The notes: generated by a model not told the origin, from the letters alone. Counted from the stretch's first letter, positions 16,799 to 26,097 are shown. The stretch: DNA of 64,000 bases from Paenibacillus jilunlii (GCF_900102965.1 NZ_FNGM01000005.1:77407-141406); one strand, 5' to 3'. Numbers and translations are program-made.

Positions 16799-18370
16799 TT
16801 AATAGGCGCCATATTCAAAACAATCAAAATCTGCCGCATTGTCAGAAGCCGTACCGTTACTCGTACAATACATTCCTATGCAGCAGCCCACAAACCCGCC
16901 TGCCGCCTCGGTACTCAAACTACTCGTATCCACATGTTCTGCAGCCAAATGATATTGATCTCCATCGGTGCTGTAATAGAAACTCAACTCCTGACCTCTC
17001 GCAGCCATCTTTAAATACAACCGCTGAGCATCAACATCTGCCTGCGCAACGTTCGCCTCCTGCCCGTTGATGCAGGTCACAACACGCAGGGCTTGCCTGT
17101 CGCCGTGCAATACGCGCTCGAACCGGATATGAAACTTATCATTTTGAATGACAGCAAGCCCTGCCGATTCATGGATGCTGCGCGCTTCAAACTCCATCAC
17201 AGCGGCAGCCGTATAATCAAAATGCTGTTGCCGCAAACAGACAAAGCTGAGATTATCTTGATCCTTGAACGTTTGAGGTTTTAGCTTTAGCCGTAAATAT
17301 CCTTTACGTTCTGTCAATGAATATAAATCCGCCTGCGGATTTCTTAAGAACATCCATTTCAGTGCTAGCTTGTCACTGTCAAAATGGTCGCAGCGCAATT
17401 GCGGCTCCACCGGAACCGGCGTCAATCCTATGACCCCCTGCTCCTCCAGAATTCCCCGGCCCTCATTGACTACAGGCCATCCATCCTCCCAGATCACTGA
17501 AGCAAGGAACGTCTCCCGCCCCAAATTACTATAGCCGCCTCCATAAGGACGTGAAGCAAGCATCACCATAAACCATTGACCGTCTTCAGCCTGAACCAGA
17601 TCGGCATGCCCCACATTTATAATCGGGTAATGCTTGCCCAGATGACGATGTGTTAGGATCGGGTTGTTCGGATTCCCGGCATAGCCTTCTGTCAGCTTCC
17701 GGCTGCGTGCAACGGTCACCGCGTGATTCGGCCCTGTTCCTCCCTCGGCAATCATTAAATAATAGATGCCATCTTTCTTGTACAGATGCGGCCCTTCCGG
17801 CCAAATTACGTCTGTCATGGCGCCTCTCCAAAGGACATAGCTCTCACCTGCAAGCTCCATGGTCTCCATGTTCAGTTCCTGAATCCATACTTCCCAGTTA
17901 CCGTCATAACGCACTCCAGTTGAATTAGGCCTTGTCCCCAAATAATAAGCTCTCCCGTTATCCTCAAAGAAAATCGTGGGGTCAATCCCTACCGCGCCTT
18001 GAATAAAATAGGGCTCCGACCATGGCCCGGCGGGATCGGTTGCTGTAACAACAAAATTCCCCCCATGGGTTACATTAGTCGTAATCATATAGAACTTGCC
18101 CTCATGATAACGTATCGTTGGGGCAAAAATCCCCTGGGAGTGCCCGGCTCCCTGTAAGTTCAATTGTGAAGAGCGGTCCAGCACATTGCCAATCTGTCTC
18201 CAATTCACAAGATCACGGCTATGGAAAATCGGCACACCCGGAAAATAGGCAAAGGTCGATGTCACCAAATAATAGTCTCCCCCGACCCGGCATACGGACG
18301 GGTCCGGATAAAAACCCGGCATAATCGGGTTATTATAGGTGACTGAATCGTGTTTCTTGGCAGTGATCAT
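16799..18370 (-). CDS. Intracellular GH43 beta-xylosidase/arabinofuranosidase with C-terminal beta-sandwich
   Basis: Glycoside hydrolase family 43, 523 aa, with no signal peptide. The five-bladed propeller occupies about residues 12-320, with catalytic base Asp in GFYPDPSVC, pKa-modulating Asp in VGIDPTIFF and acid Glu in WPEGPHLYK. A C-terminal concanavalin-like domain of about 190 residues follows, as in subfamily 11/12 xylosidases. Start ATG 18370 follows GGAGTTAAAGA. It probably trims xylose or arabinose from imported oligosaccharides; exact specificity cannot be read from sequence. It has its own terminator and is divergent from AraC gene 18476. Confidence 0.92.
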   Translation of the reverse strand: MITAKKHDSVTYNNPIMPGFYPDPSVCRVGGDYYLVTSTFAYFPGVPIFHSRDLVNWRQIGNVLDRSSQLNLQGAGHSQGIFAPTIRYHEGKFYMITTNVTHGGNFVVTATDPAGPWSEPYFIQGAVGIDPTIFFEDNGRAYYLGTRPNSTGVRYDGNWEVWIQELNMETMELAGESYVLWRGAMTDVIWPEGPHLYKKDGIYYLMIAEGGTGPNHAVTVARSRKLTEGYAGNPNNPILTHRHLGKHYPIINVGHADLVQAEDGQWFMVMLASRPYGGGYSNLGRETFLASVIWEDGWPVVNEGRGILEEQGVIGLTPVPVEPQLRCDHFDSDKLALKWMFLRNPQADLYSLTERKGYLRLKLKPQTFKDQDNLSFVCLRQQHFDYTAAAVMEFEARSIHESAGLAVIQNDKFHIRFERVLHGDRQALRVVTCINGQEANVAQADVDAQRLYLKMAARGQELSFYYSTDGDQYHLAAEHVDTSSLSTEAAGGFVGCCIGMYCTSNGTASDNAADFDCFEYGAY

Positions 18371-18475
18371 TCTTTAACTCCTCCAATCATATTTCCGATG
18401 TTGATTATTGCAGAATCGCAATTTGCAACAGCGGCTATTTAGCTTTATTTAATAGATGATAGTGTTATAATTGGG

Positions 18476-19366
18476 ATGTTTGCGGCTAGAGAGCGGTTGG
18501 CGCAACTCTGCGTTAAAAATATGAACTTGATGCAAAGGATACAGGTACAGCCTATGAAGTCAATTTGTTATGGTTTCCGTGAGGGTTCAATTTGTAAAGG
18601 CAATGGCTATAAACCGCCAAATTTACATAAATGGGGCCCGGGTGTCCGCGATGTGTATGCCCTGCATTATATTGTAAGCGGAAAGGGCTATTTGAAGACA
18701 TGCCATACAGCCTTTCCTGTGGAAACAGGCGAAAGTTTCATTATTTTTCCGCATAGGGAAGTGTATTATTATCCTGATCCACAAGACCCTTGGGAGTACT
18801 TTTGGATTGAATTTAATAACGGTGCTGAGACCTCACGCCTCTTGTCGATGATTGATTTTGCGCCCGGTTCTCCGGTTGTGAAGGCATGTCCGCAAGATCT
18901 CCGGCCATTGTTTCATATGGTCAAAACCGCCGGAATGGAGCCGTTCGAAAGAGAGCGTTCGGATGCAGGGCTGCATCTTTTATTGTCATACTACATGGAG
19001 CATTACCCGAGTGACAAAGCTTTTCTCAAAAAAGACTACGTATTATCCGCAAGGGAATTTATTGAAAGCAACTTTTGGAAGCCCTCATTATCCGTTCTGG
19101 ACGTAGTGGAATTTGTGAAGATTGAGCGCAGCTACTTGTTCCGGCTGTTTAAAGAAGCAACCGGCACATCCATTTCCGGCTACCTGACCGCATTCAGGAT
19201 ACAGCGTGCCTGCGAATTATTGAAAACTTCCCAGTTGTCTGTGAAATCGTTAGCCTACTCGGTTGGCTACCAGGACCCGATGTATTTTTCAAAAGTATTC
19301 AAAAAAGTAACCTCGTCTACTCCGTCGGATTATAAAAAAGCATTCAACACCGGAAGTACTGAGTAA
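18476..19366 (+). CDS. AraC-family regulator
   Basis: One-component regulator, up to 296 aa, with an N-terminal sugar-sensing cupin (ALHYIVSGKGYL near residue 62, IIFPHREVYYYPDP) and a C-terminal double helix-turn-helix (VKSLAYSVGYQDPMYFSKVF). The exact start is uncertain. A TTATAAT -10-like box at 18465-18471 lies directly upstream of the longest start and none of the first ATGs has a good ribosome site; ATG at 18521 or 18554 may be the true start. It is divergent from GH43 (18370), the likely target. Confidence 0.87.
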   Translation: MFAARERLAQLCVKNMNLMQRIQVQPMKSICYGFREGSICKGNGYKPPNLHKWGPGVRDVYALHYIVSGKGYLKTCHTAFPVETGESFIIFPHREVYYYPDPQDPWEYFWIEFNNGAETSRLLSMIDFAPGSPVVKACPQDLRPLFHMVKTAGMEPFERERSDAGLHLLLSYYMEHYPSDKAFLKKDYVLSAREFIESNFWKPSLSVLDVVEFVKIERSYLFRLFKEATGTSISGYLTAFRIQRACELLKTSQLSVKSLAYSVGYQDPMYFSKVFKKVTSSTPSDYKKAFNTGSTE

Positions 19367-19413
19367 GAATCCCTGAGGCAGGCAATAAGCCAAGCTAATA
19401 TCAGTAGTACGCC

Positions 19414-19611
19414 TTATCGAAACAGCACACAATTCCCGGATTTGCGGAAATATTGAATCAATTGCTCAATGGGCTCGCGTCCGCATTTCAGTTGTTCCCC
19501 AAGACAGTCTATACACAGGAAGTCTTGCGCATTGTGCGTAACAAGCTTCAGGTAAATCGCCACATCATCCGTCATCAGGGGAACTCCGCATGTTCTGCAT
19601 GTTCTATTCAT
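19414..19611 (-). CDS. Small Cys-rich protein, probable zinc ribbon
   Basis: Hypothetical protein of 65 aa starting MNRTCRTCG. It has two CxxC pairs (CRTC at residues 5-8 and CIDC about 30 residues later) able to bind one zinc, followed by a helix-rich tail ending SGNCVLF. Small proteins of this form are common in Firmicutes; their role is not known to me. The ATG at 19611 lies 14 bp after the GH27 stop, so it is in the same transcript. An upstream in-frame start at 19656 would overlap GH27 and is not favoured. Confidence 0.65.
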   Translation of the reverse strand: MNRTCRTCGVPLMTDDVAIYLKLVTHNAQDFLCIDCLGEQLKCGREPIEQLIQYFRKSGNCVLFR

Positions 19612-19625
19612 GTTCACGCTCTGCT

Positions 19626-20786
19626 TTAGACCAGTTTGGCCCGCACAATCAGACAATCGTGAGCCGGAACTACAGGAGCGTATCTTTCTCTGAACACGCC
19701 GATTTCTCTGTGCTCCCAGCAGTCATACAATGACAGCGCTTTGCCGGAAGCATAGGGAAGTCCGAAATCCCAGAATTGGAGCGACATTTCCCTCTGGCCG
19801 TCACTCAGATTGAAGAACCCTATCGCCAGATCTCCGTCCGTTAGCACTTTTACCAGCATAAACACATCATCCGCATGAAACCACTGTGGTTCTGGCTTGA
19901 TGCGATAAGCCCCGCGGCCTTCCACATCCTGATTCATCGCAATCAAGTCCGGGTTCATCAGAATATCCCTGGTGGCCTGGTTGGCTTTGCGGATGTCGCT
20001 GCCAATCATCAGCGGTGACCCCATCATGCTCCATAAAGAAAAATGGGTTTTGTACTCGACATCACTGCAGCCGCCGATTTGGCTTCCGATAAAGTCGCTG
20101 TTGCTGCCTCCATACATCCCGACAACCAGCATGTCCAGATCATTATGGCAGTAGGCTCCTGTATAACACGCTTTATCAAGCTGCGACAAAGCCAGGCTTT
20201 TGATGGAATCCCAGCTATCCTGAATATCCCCTGTGGACCGGTACATATGCGCGCCGGCTTCACGAATCCAATGATACACATTATCCTCGCCCCAATTGCA
20301 TGCTGAGAACAGAATGTCTCTCCCGCAGTTTTTCAGTGCCAGACTCATGCGTTTGTACAGCAGTTCCCCTGACATATGTCTGGGCTTAAAGCAGTAATCA
20401 TACTTTAAAAAATCGACGCCCCATTCCGCCAGTGATGCCGCATCCTGAAATTCATGCTCAAAGCTCCCCGGATATCCTGCGCAGGTATGTGTCCCTACAC
20501 AAGAATACATTCCGAATTTCAATCCTTTGGAGTGAATATAATCTGCAAGCGCCTTCATTCCGCCCGGGAATTTTGTCGGATCGGCGACCAGCTTCCCCTC
20601 CTCGTCCCTGTCCTTCAGGCTCCAGCAGTCATCGATAACAATGTACTCATAACCTGCATCCTTGTACCCCTCTGCAACCAGGGTATCAGCGGCTTCCCGA
20701 ATAAGCTGCTCATTAATATCCCAAGTAAAGGTGTTCCATGAATTCCATCCCATTGGGGGCCTCAAACCAAGTTGTTGTTTGTTCAT
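19626..20786 (-). CDS. GH27 alpha-galactosidase
   Basis: Removes terminal alpha-D-galactose. The protein is 386 aa from the chosen ATG (an in-frame ATG four codons upstream would touch the ribosome site AAAGGATG). It has the N-terminal family signature GLRPPMGWNSWNTF, the nucleophile Asp in FLKYDYC (about residue 128), the acid/base Asp in STGDIQDSW (about 187), and a C-terminal beta-sandwich. There is no signal peptide, so it acts on imported oligosaccharides. In a xylan locus it may remove alpha-D-galactose decorations; an alternative beta-L-arabinopyranosidase activity is known for some GH27 members. Confidence 0.94.
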   Translation of the reverse strand: MNKQQLGLRPPMGWNSWNTFTWDINEQLIREAADTLVAEGYKDAGYEYIVIDDCWSLKDRDEEGKLVADPTKFPGGMKALADYIHSKGLKFGMYSCVGTHTCAGYPGSFEHEFQDAASLAEWGVDFLKYDYCFKPRHMSGELLYKRMSLALKNCGRDILFSACNWGEDNVYHWIREAGAHMYRSTGDIQDSWDSIKSLALSQLDKACYTGAYCHNDLDMLVVGMYGGSNSDFIGSQIGGCSDVEYKTHFSLWSMMGSPLMIGSDIRKANQATRDILMNPDLIAMNQDVEGRGAYRIKPEPQWFHADDVFMLVKVLTDGDLAIGFFNLSDGQREMSLQFWDFGLPYASGKALSLYDCWEHREIGVFRERYAPVVPAHDCLIVRAKLV

Positions 20787-20971
20787 ACCATGATTCATCC
20801 TTTCGTGTTACCCCAAGATTAGATGCAAGAACAAATGCCCGTATTCTTAGTGTATTTAATCATACACGACTCTTTGAATCTATAGCGTGACGTTGCTTTC
20901 ATATCGACATTTGTTGCATTTTGCGTAAAAAAGATCAAATTCCCCCACTGTGCTTCACCGAAACTCACCCT

Positions 20972-20995
20972 AAGTAGAAAATGGGCAACTAATTG
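20972..20995 (+). repeat. Repeat A fragment
   Basis: AAGTAGAAAATGGGCAACTA matches the first arm of repeat A. The rest of the element is missing and the sequence continues directly into the Excalibur remnant. Confidence 0.55.
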
Positions 20996-20996
20996 G

Positions 20997-21055
20997 GGGA
21001 CCTAGCTGCTCCCACAAAAAAGTTGGACCACGATGGTGATGGAGTCGCGTGTGAA
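20997..21055 (+). pseudogene. 3' remnant of an Excalibur-domain gene
   Basis: Only the last codons survive: the frame reads APTKKLDHDGDGVACE then stop TAA at 21053-21055. DxDxDGxxCE is the calcium-binding hallmark of the Excalibur domain, found at the C-terminus of secreted nuclease-like and surface proteins. A TAA stop lies just upstream, there is no start, and a terminator follows. The gene body has been lost, apparently next to a repeat A fragment. Confidence 0.6.
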
Positions 21056-21063
21056 TAAAAAGG

Positions 21064-21088
21064 CCCCAGGATGATCTCCTGGGGTTTT
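21064..21088 (+). terminator. Terminator of the lost Excalibur gene
   Basis: CCCCAGGA / TCCTGGGG with a 5-base loop followed by TTTTGTT, 9 bp after the TAA of the Excalibur remnant. Confidence 0.85.
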
Positions 21089-21089
21089 G

Positions 21090-21700
21090 TTATGTTTATT
21101 GGATCCTTCAACTGACCCAGCTCTCTTTATATGTGGAATAACTTCATGAATTTCGATGCTAATGACGGAATCGATTACAATCAGTGCTAACGATTTACAC
21201 TGGCGTAATTAGCTGCTTATGGTTGTAGCTTGTTCAACCTATGGTTAAATAGATAATCCTGTCGAATACATATGTTATTTCGTGTCGAATAATGGAATAT
21301 TATGAGCATTATACAAAAATACGTTTAGTGACTATGATTCCCATTTATTCCGTGATATTCTTTCATTAATGCAAACGTTTGAACAACCTAATCATTGAAT
21401 CAGAGGAAAGCAGCAGAGTGAAAGGGCTTTAGGTGTTATTTCGTATCCACAGTTTGGGGATTCTCGGACTGAATGGAAATCATGCCATTGCTCTGAGTGA
21501 TCTCGCAATATATTTAGCGGGCGTTTGCAAAGGAAAAAATATGGCCAATTGGTCCCGACAAAGAAGGGGGGCTTTGACAAATAATAAGTTTTTTTGCATC
21601 TATACAAAAAGGAGCATGTCAAGTAGTTGAATATGCGAAATTATCCATAAAATGCACATGGTGAGAGCATAAGCTTACGTCTATTCCAATCAGCATTGGT
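21090..21700. other. AT-rich non-coding stretch
   Basis: No convincing gene is seen. An open frame at 21392-21622 on the minus strand (76 aa) has no ribosome site and no recognisable motif. Confidence 0.4.
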
Positions 21701-22345
21701 GACATAGAATCACCTCCCGTTGTTTAGAGAATCAAGCAAAACTCAGACCTGGGTGCCCGTGGAAACCACCGATTTCAGCCTCGTCATTAGCACTCATCTG
21801 CAAGCGTCCGGCAATTGATGGGATGCTACTCCCCGGAACGTATGCGGCGGCGCAACCAACGGTTAGAACATGAGTGGTGGATCACGGGTAGCAAGCTTTA
21901 ACAGCAGTACCTTTCGGACCGCAAGGAGAGTAAGAAATACCCTGAGAGACGCTTGTTGATCCCATTGTTCCACAGGCAGGTCTGAGAAGATATAGCCGAT
22001 TATTGACGATGGGGACATGGCCCATCTAGCGGCTAACGCTATGAAGTTATTAAAAAGCGCATGACAAAGAAAAACAGTAGTAACAAAGATGGATGATGGA
22101 CCTCAGCTTCCTCATTCGAGGTGGAGCAGTGGAGCAAAGGTGAAACGGGTAAAGCGGAATGAGGAAGCTAAAGCTTTTCTTCAAGCCAAGGTCCCCTGGT
22201 TCCTTTCCTCGCCCCTCGGGCTGCGGTACGGATTCGGTTCCCTCCAGTTAGGGCCCTAACTGGAAATTCAATTCGTTCCTGTTTAGCTGCCCGGATCAGC
22301 TGGAAAAAGAACGAAAAGATCTTACAATTACGATATATACGAGGA
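21701..22345 (+). other. Unexplained non-coding region with strong stem-loops, possible structured RNA
   Basis: About 640 bp without a credible gene, richer in GC than the stretch before it. It holds a perfect 13 bp stem AGCTTCCTCATTC (22105-22117) / GAATGAGGAAGCT (22157-22169), a smaller foldback (ATGGGGACATGGCCCAT) near 22010 and a TTAGGGCCCTAA palindrome near 22250. It may be a structured RNA, a degraded intron or an element remnant; I could not identify a group II intron domain V. Confidence 0.35.
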
Positions 22346-22353
22346 GAGAGATT

Positions 22354-24804
22354 ATGTTGAAAAAGCAAACCATACTGCTGTCCCTGTTTCTATTGACAAT
22401 TGTTTTTTTCGCCAGCTTTTTTTCTATACCTGCTCGCGCTGCGGATACCTCCTATCCGCGTAACTTAGCTCCAATCGGCACTATCACTGTAAGCGATACG
22501 TCGAGTCCTGACGGGGAAACCAAAGAAAATGCGTCGGATCGAAATTATTTCTCAAAATGGCTGGTGTTTTCGCCAACAGCTTGGATTCAGTACGAATTCC
22601 CAGGCCAATCCACATATGCTCTTAATTCCTACAAGATTACATCTGCTAACGATCACCCCGAGCGGGATCCTCAAGGCTGGACATTGGAGGCTTCCATCGA
22701 CGGCGTGATTTGGACCGCTGTTGACAGCCGGCAGAATGAGAACTTTTCCTACCGGTTTCAATCGAAATCCTATTCATTTAGCAACACGACTGCTTACAAG
22801 TATTACCGATTCAATTTCCAATGCCTAAGCGGGACTATTGTGCAGCTGTCGGAAATTGAGTTGTTCGACGGATCGCAGGAAACCTATGCAAAGCCGAATC
22901 CACTCATTTCAGCAAGTGGGGAAACCCTCCCTGATCATGGCAAAGCCAATGCTTTTGACGGTACCAGCAATTCAAGTTGGCTGACTCCGCAAAGCAGCGG
23001 ATGGCTTCAATTTGATTTCGGACAACAGATCGTCATCGACGGTTATGCGTTTAGCGCTGCTAACAGTGCTCCGGACAGCGACCCGAAAATATGGGATTTG
23101 AAAGCTTCTACCGACAATGTGAATTGGATTACGATCGACTCCAGAAACAGCGAAGATTTCCGTTATCGGCACCAGCGCAACCACTATGTGCTGCCGACGA
23201 ATCAAAAGGCGTATCGTTATTACCGCTTTGAATTGTACAATCATTCCGGCGACGCACTTCAAATCGGGGAAGTTGCGTTCAGTCGTCCAGATGACGCATG
23301 GCATACTGTTGCGCCTATTATCGACATGCACAATTTGGATACGACCAACGGCTACTTATTTGATCAAGCCATTCCGGATCCGCAGAGCGATATCCTAGCC
23401 GTCATTCGTCAAGTTTGCAATACGCTATACGCAAGTCCGGCTGATGTACCGATTCGTCCGAGAACTCTGCATGTAACTATCGGTAATTATGATGGTGTAG
23501 CAAGTGTTAGCGGAAGTCCGACAGATGCGGATCTCACGATAAGCTCCCGCTATCTTAAAAGTTATGCAGATTCCGGGAAACCGCTCCGTCAGGAGATTCT
23601 AGGTATCTTATATCATGAACTCACACATGTGTACCAGTTCGATGATCGAGGTACGCCGGATATCGGCTATATGATCGAAGGGATGGCCGATGCGGTACGT
23701 TTTGAGAATGGCTACCATGACCGGTACAGCATGACACCGGGAGGCACCTGGCATGACAGCTACGGAACGAGCGGCAACTTTTTTCGCTGGATCGATGAGA
23801 AGAAGCATACCGGATTTCTGCGTGAGCTGAACGCGAGCTTAAATCCGTTTGACGGCCAAACCTGGACACCGGCTGTGTTCCAGCAAATTACCGGAACTGA
23901 CGTAGACACCTTGTGGAACGAATATCAAGTTTCCCTGGATAAAAGTCAGCCGACGGCACCGGGTGATCTTACAGCCACAAACACTACGGATACCACCGTC
24001 ACATTATCCTGGTCTGCATCAACGGACAATCTAGGGGTTGCCGGATATAATATCTATTCTAATGGCATCAAAATCAGTACTACACAGTCAACCAACTATA
24101 AGGTAAACGGACTTACAACCGGATCTTCATATACCTTTATGGTTAAAGCGGTGGATCATTCCGGAAATGAATCCTCAGCAAGCAACACGATAACCGTTAT
24201 CGCCAAGGCCAGCAATACTGCTACAATTTATTACCGGAAAGGATTTGCTACCCCATACATTCATTATCAGCCTGATGGGGAAAAGTGGACGACCGCTCCA
24301 GGCGTAGCGATGGCGGATTCCGAGTACAACGGCTACAGTAAATCCACCATCACTTTGGGCAGCGCAACCGGGTTGACAGCTGCCTTTAATAACGGTTCAG
24401 GTATGTGGGATAACAACGGAGGCGCTAATTATAAGTTCTTGGCCGGCGTATCAACATTCATTAATGGTACCATTACATCTGGCTTCCCGCATCCTGACGG
24501 TGTTACCATTGTAATCTCAGTTCCTGCTAACACACCGGCAAACGAGGATCTGTATCTCACTTCGAGTCTTACGGGCTGGAATACCGCAGATGCCAATTAT
24601 AAGCTGACTCGAAACGCTGACGGTACCTACAGCATCAAGTTGAACGTTGCCGCCGGCACGAATATTCAATACAAAATCACCAGAGGTTCCTGGGCAACGG
24701 TGGAAGTAAACAGCAACGGAAGCGATATCGCAAACCGTTCATTGACTACAACAGCTGGAGCTTCTACCGTTTCAATCAGCGTTCAGCGCTGGAAAGACAA
24801 ATAA
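22354..24804 (+). CDS. Secreted metallopeptidase-like protein with carbohydrate-binding modules
   Basis: Large exported protein, 816 aa, ATG behind GAGGAGAGAG. In order: signal peptide (about 1-30, ending ARA); two F5/8-type C (CBM32-like) beta-sandwiches at about 35-170 and 180-320; a basic-secretory-protein-type peptidase domain at about 325-530 with zinc motif HELTH near residue 421 and downstream Glu in MIEGMAD; a fibronectin III domain (about 535-620); a CBM25 starch-binding module (ATIYYRKGFATPYIHYQPDG, about 625-715); and a CBM20-like C-terminal domain (LYLTSSLTGWN). It would act outside the cell on glycan-attached protein or be anchored to starch. It has no clear role in xylan use and lies in a repeat-bounded island. 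Confidence 0.85.
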   Translation: MLKKQTILLSLFLLTIVFFASFFSIPARAADTSYPRNLAPIGTITVSDTSSPDGETKENASDRNYFSKWLVFSPTAWIQYEFPGQSTYALNSYKITSANDHPERDPQGWTLEASIDGVIWTAVDSRQNENFSYRFQSKSYSFSNTTAYKYYRFNFQCLSGTIVQLSEIELFDGSQETYAKPNPLISASGETLPDHGKANAFDGTSNSSWLTPQSSGWLQFDFGQQIVIDGYAFSAANSAPDSDPKIWDLKASTDNVNWITIDSRNSEDFRYRHQRNHYVLPTNQKAYRYYRFELYNHSGDALQIGEVAFSRPDDAWHTVAPIIDMHNLDTTNGYLFDQAIPDPQSDILAVIRQVCNTLYASPADVPIRPRTLHVTIGNYDGVASVSGSPTDADLTISSRYLKSYADSGKPLRQEILGILYHELTHVYQFDDRGTPDIGYMIEGMADAVRFENGYHDRYSMTPGGTWHDSYGTSGNFFRWIDEKKHTGFLRELNASLNPFDGQTWTPAVFQQITGTDVDTLWNEYQVSLDKSQPTAPGDLTATNTTDTTVTLSWSASTDNLGVAGYNIYSNGIKISTTQSTNYKVNGLTTGSSYTFMVKAVDHSGNESSASNTITVIAKASNTATIYYRKGFATPYIHYQPDGEKWTTAPGVAMADSEYNGYSKSTITLGSATGLTAAFNNGSGMWDNNGGANYKFLAGVSTFINGTITSGFPHPDGVTIVISVPANTPANEDLYLTSSLTGWNTADANYKLTRNADGTYSIKLNVAAGTNIQYKITRGSWATVEVNSNGSDIANRSLTTTAGASTVSISVQRWKDK

Positions 24805-24813
24805 GAACACCCT

Positions 24814-24945
24814 AAGTGGAAAAAGGGTAACTAATTTAGCGTTTTTCGCTCCTCATGAGGTAATATGACCCAATTAAGCTCCATTTTTCCACTTAAATCT
24901 CATTATTTTCGATTTTCCGCAAAAATAAGTTCCCTTTTTCCAACT
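24814..24945. repeat. Repeat A, full copy at 24.8 kb
   Basis: Begins AAGTGGAAAAAGGGTAACTA, 9 bp after the metallopeptidase stop. It contains the inverted partner TTTTTCCACTTAAATCTCAT and ends in CCCTTTTTCCAACT. The foldback may also act as the terminator of the peptidase gene. A single repeat B unit follows at 25066. Confidence 0.8.
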
Positions 24946-25065
24946 AGCCTTTGCGAAGAAGCGGGTGAGCAGGTGCTTGTTGGAAAAAGGATATTTAGAC
25001 TGACTAATCCTTTAGCTTTATAGTTTCTAAGATATGAATCAACCGAAGCTAAGCAGCCATCCCGC

Positions 25066-25115
25066 TTCAACAACGGCATTTCTGCCGGTGTTTCCGGGCA
25101 ATCCGGCTATGGCGA
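25066..25115. repeat. Single repeat B unit
   Basis: CTTCAACAACGGCATTTCTG then CCGGTGTTTCCGGGCAATCC: one copy of the 51 bp unit found in arrays at 12693 and 48342. The palindrome has one mismatch. Confidence 0.7.
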
Positions 25116-25148
25116 ATGTGCTGAATACGGATTTCAGTATACATTTGC

Positions 25149-25691
25149 ATGCCGATTATACGTCCGATCTTCTCAAGCAATGATTTTGATCTTGCACGTA
25201 AAGCGCTGATGTTACATGTAAGCGATTACTTAAAGGACCCTGTGGAACCGGCAGAACTGGCTAGAAGCCTGGAGGCAGTGAAACGGAAACTGGAATCTCC
25301 GAATAACCCCTTTCCTTCTGCACAAGCCGTACACGAAGCTGTGGCAGGGAGAGTACCCTCCTCCAGCTCAATCATCGAAGAGATCAAGCTCTATGTGGAG
25401 GAGCAATTGCACCGGAATATTACACTTAAGCGGATTTCTGATGTACTGAACTTTAACTGTGCCTATCTCGGACAGAAATTCAAGCAGCATGAAAATATGT
25501 CCTTCAACGAATACCTGCTGCGGCGGCGCATGGAGAAGGCGAAGCGGCTGCTGGAAACCACCGAAATGAAAATCTATGAGATTGCGGACGCCGTCGGTTA
25601 TACGGAAATAGACTGGTTCTACAAAAAATTCAAAGAATACACGGGAACGAGCGCCAACGAATACCGCAAGCAATGCTTCATCACAGCCTGA
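25149..25691 (+). pseudogene. Beheaded YesN-type response regulator
   Basis: 180 codons remain. The reading begins inside the C-terminal part of a receiver domain (SSNDFDLARKALMLHVSDYL, corresponding to the helix 4-strand 5 region), so the acidic pocket and phospho-acceptor Asp are gone. The AraC double helix-turn-helix is intact (YEIADAVGYTEIDWFYKKF). The first codons follow directly on repeat A/B sequence, suggesting a repeat-associated deletion of the 5' half and perhaps of a partner kinase gene. A shortened DNA-binding protein could still be made from an internal start, but no good ribosome site is seen. It sits upstream of the importer at 26098. Confidence 0.75.
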
Positions 25692-25930
25692 ACCCGAGGG
25701 CGGACTCCATCTATTGCAACATGCATTAGAGGATATTTAACGGCTGCGTGTCTTAAGCCGGGCATAGCAGCCGTCCGCCAGAGGTTAATATTTGATAAAT
25801 ATATATAATTATTGAAAATTTGAATTATTTCTGTTATTCGATTGCAGTTTCATCTAATAATAGATCAATAACTGGTGAGGATCGGTCATTGTTTGAATAC
25901 AGACGATAATTTATTATAGTTGCATAGATA

Positions 25931-25944
25931 TGAAAGCGCTAACA
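25931..25944 (+). promoter_or_regulatory. Perfect cre site upstream of the LplB/YtcP/LplA operon
   Basis: TGAAAGCGCTAACA matches the consensus TGNAANCGNTNNCA at every fixed position, 154 bp before the first permease. CcpA repression in the presence of preferred sugars is inferred. Confidence 0.7.
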
Positions 25945-26097
25945 TCAAAGAGGGTTAGGGGGAAATACCGTTCGGCAAAGCCCATCGGGCAAGTTGAAAA
26001 TTGTTTATCTAATGGAAGGAGGATGGCATACCGGACAGTATATTTAAGGGTATAGCGGCTCTGCGAAAGCTTCAATTATACAAAGGGGAGTGAAACG

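Noticed and set aside
21392-21622. 76-codon minus-strand open frame
   Set aside because: No ribosome site, no motif, located in AT-rich non-coding sequence.
21701-22200. Group II intron
   Set aside because: No reverse transcriptase gene and no domain V hairpin could be recognised; kept only as an unexplained structured region.
22168-22368. 66-codon minus-strand open frame with an Arg-rich tail
   Set aside because: It overlaps the start of the peptidase gene and the hairpin region; no start signal.
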